7,971 nt of DNA from Vulcanimicrobiota bacterium (lineage in GTDB: Bacteria > Vulcanimicrobiota > Vulcanimicrobiia > Vulcanimicrobiales > Vulcanimicrobiaceae), in assembly GCA_013043945.1 (NCBI GenBank), contig JABEUW010000023.1:1-7971 (forward strand). Direction: 5' to 3'. How positions within the stretch are numbered: position 1 is the first letter of the stretch; each line of letters opens with the position of its first letter. The notes below the pieces were generated by a model. It was not told the origin of the DNA, did not search any database, and saw only the letters and a program-made list of their open reading frames with translations. A program made the translations under genes and the position numbers. This document shows, piece after piece, positions 6,779 through 7,971 of the stretch.

Positions 6779-6942
6779 TCATTTCGGAACGAGGATTGCG
6801 GTCGCTCTGCGCAGGAACGACATCGTGCTCGCAGTCCGCTCGCCGGCATCGGGATAGCCCCGGTAGGTTCGACGTCCCGGCCGATGAAGGCGTATCACGC
6901 GATAAAAAAAGGACTAGCCAACCCGGAGGTTTCGAAAAACAG
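6779..6942 (+). other. Leader of the passenger gene, no gene seen
   Basis: The region can form several short stems, among them CATCGG at 6847-6852 with CCGATG at 6881-6886. I recognise no riboswitch class. GGAGGT at 6925-6930 is a strong ribosome binding sequence, 12 nt from the ATG at 6943, a slightly long spacing. Confidence 0.4.
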
Positions 6943-7359
6943 ATGAAATTCGACGGCCGTATTCGCTCCGCGGTATTTTTCGTTCTCGCACTTGCCATGG
7001 TCGGCGCGCTCTGCGCCCCGGCGCTTGCAGTTCAGTACACGCTGACGGTGGAGACCACTACGCCGTATACATAGTCGATGGTGACGGCGCAGGATTTTTG
7101 CATGGTTTCGCCATTACCGGAGGGTGCAATCCAACCACACTCCAGACGTGACTTTACGATCGATACGGAGGTGAACGGGGGGTGCGCCAACCCGCGTCTC
7201 GCCTCCGATTCGCTACTCGCTCTGCAGTTCCGTGGGGGTAATCATCGTTTTTATCTCAAATTATACAAGCTCGCGCTGCACCTATGGGGCCCCAATTCCT
7301 CCAGCAGATTCGAGGAAACCCACGGCTCGTCGACCGGCGTGGTAATCCGCTTGAAATAA
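6943..7359 (+). pseudogene. Small secreted protein gene with an in-frame TAG (passenger of the transposition unit)
   Basis: The frame runs from ATG 6943 to TAA 7357-7359 (138 codons plus stop) with one TAG at 7072-7074. The first part has a textbook Sec signal peptide: basic start (MKFDGRIRS), hydrophobic core (AVFFVLALAMVGAL) and ALA cleavage near residue 29, followed by VQYTLTVETTTPYT. After the TAG the same frame continues as SMVTAQDFCMVSPLPEG... with strand-like segments (DFTIDTEV, LLALQFRGGNHRFYLKLYKLALHLWG, GVVIRLK) and two cysteines. This looks like one small secreted beta-sandwich protein cut by a point mutation such as TGG or CAG to TAG. A distant likeness to aegerolysin-type proteins (strand, loop, 'aIqPhs', strand) is only an impression. 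TAG serves as the normal stop of two other genes here, so general recoding is not supported. A restart at ATG 7078 would lack a signal peptide. Confidence 0.6.
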
Positions 7360-7395
7360 GACGACCGTTGCATTCCCTCGCGCCGTCAACGACGT

Positions 7396-7437
7396 CGAAA
7401 AGAGCACTGTAGCAAAATTAGCGCGGTGCTCTTTTCG
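7396..7437 (+). terminator. Hairpin terminator, probably bidirectional
   Basis: CGAAAAGAGCAC (7396-7407) and GTGCTCTTTTCG (7426-7437) are perfect 12-bp complements around an 18-nt loop, with further wobble pairing possible inside. The A-run on one arm and T-run on the other give an intrinsic-terminator shape on either strand. It lies 37 bp after the passenger stop and 38 bp inside the right end of the insertion. Confidence 0.7.
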
Positions 7438-7475
7438 TATCTCTGGTTGAAGAAGCACCCCGCGATATTTCGGCG

Positions 7476-7480
7476 CTTAG
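7476..7480. repeat. Right copy of the 5-bp target-site duplication (CTTAG)
   Basis: It is identical to 5105-5109. Read on the - strand, GAC CTA AG from this side joins A GGG CTC from the left side to give Asp-Leu-Arg-Gly-Leu in frame. Confidence 0.7.
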
Positions 7481-7748
7481 GTCAATAGCTTGAAACTGCG
7501 TGTCATGCTGCGACGATAAGGCAGGTGCCATAAAGTCCTTAACATCACCGCTAGGAGCGCGTAGCCGTAGCGTTACCTCCTGCAGTGTCGCTACGCCCTT
7601 CCACAAAATGCCAACAATCAGCGGGAACTCAGGTTGAATCGTAGCCGGAAGAGCGGATAGGGCAATTTGATCCATCAGACCAGTGACGTTAATTTTTCCA
7701 CTAGTGAAAATTGTTTTTTTCACACAAAAATGCGTTACTAATATGCAT
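7476..7748 (-). pseudogene. DUF6941-like gene, 5' part, with a one-base frameshift
   Basis: The ATG at 7748 begins MHISNAFLCEK, then runs out of frame to a TAG within five codons because of an A7 run (7714-7720, T on the + strand). Ignoring one A gives MHISNAFLCEKTIFTSGKINVTGLMDQI and onward to LRLRAPSGDVKDF...TQFQAIDL. This is the usual layout of DUF6941-type proteins: a short strand with a Cys, then 'GKxNVxGxxDxI' and 'FP'-like segments, then an acidic beta region. The family name is from memory and its function is unknown. After the leucine codon at 7478-7480 the natural sequence stops and the insertion begins; the remaining in-frame codons down to 7418 are foreign. With the 3' part the repaired protein would have 130 residues, normal for such proteins. 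A GTG at 7723 could initiate the main frame but would lose the conserved N-terminus. Confidence 0.68.
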
Positions 7749-7940
7749 TTCTTGACATGTCCTCAAGTTCTAAAGGTACTTAAATGCATCAGTAGTGAGG
7801 TTTTGGATGCGTGGGTATGATCGGTTGGCGAGGTTGCGTCTCTGGCTGAACGGAACAACCTCGCCAAAGACCATGGACTTGATTAGGATTAGTGGACGCC
7901 AAGATAGGTCACTCCCTGAGGAGGGCCAGAAAGGTGTCTC
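7749..7940. other. Upstream region of the interrupted gene and probable left flank of another insertion sequence
   Basis: No confident gene lies here. GAGGA on the - strand, about 11 nt before the ATG at 7748, may be the ribosome binding site of the interrupted gene. A perfect 12-bp inverted repeat occupies 7825-7836 and 7856-7867. From about 7880 the sequence (GATTAGGATTAGTGGACGCC) looks like the leader of an IS3-type element, judged from memory. AAGG at 7931-7934 precedes the ATG at 7941. Confidence 0.4.
7825..7867. repeat. Perfect 12-bp inverted repeat with a 19-nt loop
   Basis: TTGGCGAGGTTG (7825-7836) is the exact reverse complement of CAACCTCGCCAA (7856-7867). No T-run follows on either strand, so a simple terminator is unlikely. 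It lies between the interrupted gene and the probable transposase start. Confidence 0.8.
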
Positions 7941-7971
7941 ATGCCAAAGAAACGCACCCAGCACCCGGCGG
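7941..7971 (+). CDS. Start of a probable transposase gene (partial, runs off the window)
   Basis: Ten codons are visible: MPKKRTQHPA. 'MPKKR' followed by a short polar stretch is a very common beginning of HTH transposase subunits, especially OrfA of IS3-family elements. AAGG lies 6 nt upstream. The call rests on the N-terminus, spacing and mobile-element context only. Confidence 0.4.
   Translation, partial: MPKKRTQHPA

Larger units (their letters stand above)
5110..7475 (+). mobile_element. IS1380-family transposition unit: IS plus about 727 bp of passenger DNA
   Basis: This 2366-bp segment interrupts the DUF6941-like gene and is flanked by CTTAG repeats. It consists of an IS1380-type element (5110-6748), then a promoter-like site, a leader, a small secreted-protein gene (6943-7359) and a hairpin terminator (7396-7437). 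The passenger lies on the right side of the transposase gene, in the same direction. ISEcp1, of the same family, is known to mobilise the DNA on its right by pairing its left end with a poorly matched sequence beyond its true right end; the structure here fits that mechanism. The last bases of the unit resemble the true terminal repeat only weakly, as expected for a surrogate end. Alternatives are two successive insertions, or a recombination event that moved the right half in. Confidence 0.65.

Noticed and set aside
6779..6942. Riboswitch in the passenger leader
   Set aside because: Short stems are possible, but no conserved core of a class I know (such as cyclic-di-GMP, cyclic-di-AMP or cobalamin) could be matched.
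6693..6998. A 101-codon open frame on the - strand across the IS right end
   Set aside because: It crosses the element boundary and lacks protein-like patterning; the + strand promoter, leader and signal peptide explain the region better.
7072..7074. Genetic-code change reading TAG as an amino acid
   Set aside because: sufU and the 251-residue gene both end naturally at TAG, so a general recoding does not fit; local nonsense mutation is simpler.
7770..7964. A 64-codon open frame on the - strand at the right edge
   Set aside because: It overlaps the probable transposase start and an inverted repeat and shows no family features.
1..7971. CRISPR array, tRNA or rRNA genes
   Set aside because: No regularly spaced repeats, and no tRNA or rRNA-like stretch, were seen on either strand.

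Overview
The window comes from a GC-rich bacterium. The lineage cannot be fixed from sequence alone. A SUF iron-sulfur operon ending sufD-sufS-sufU, together with Pro/Thr/Lys-rich secreted or membrane-anchored proteins of no known family, would suit an environmental lineage such as Eremiobacterota (WPS-2), but that is a guess. The window has three blocks: a housekeeping SUF block (1-2174), a block of envelope proteins of unknown function (2155-4744), and an accessory block of visibly lower GC shaped by mobile elements (about 4745-7971).

Block 1 holds the end of sufD, all of sufS and all of sufU on the + strand, tightly packed (4-nt overlap, then a 23-nt gap). SufS is the PLP cysteine desulfurase, SufU accepts and passes on its sulfur, and SufD belongs to the SufBCD scaffold on which clusters are built. 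SufU is unusual in having IscU-like spacing between its second and third cysteines.

Block 2 starts with a convergent - strand gene whose last 20 bases overlap the end of sufU. It encodes a single-pass membrane protein with a long Pro/Thr/Lys/Ser-rich linker and a small C-terminal domain. Divergent from it runs a compact + strand operon of three genes: a small soluble protein, a protein with about six membrane helices, and a secreted protein. None belongs to a family I recognise.

Block 3 is the most interesting. A - strand gene of a DUF6941-like family is split into a 5' part (7476-7748) and a 3' part (4984-5109) by 2366 bp of foreign DNA. The insert is flanked by a 5-bp direct repeat, CTTAG. 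Removing the insert and one repeat copy joins the halves in frame as ...FQAIDLRGLTFTESG.... The insert begins with an IS1380-family element (5110-6748, intact transposase) and continues for about 727 bp of passenger DNA: a promoter-like site, a leader, a small secreted-protein gene broken by an in-frame TAG, and a strong hairpin terminator. This layout matches the one-ended transposition known for ISEcp1, another IS1380-family member, which picks up adjacent genes by using a surrogate right end. The split gene also has a one-base frameshift in an A7 run. At the right edge the first ten codons of another probable transposase begin, so the locus looks like a repeated insertion target.
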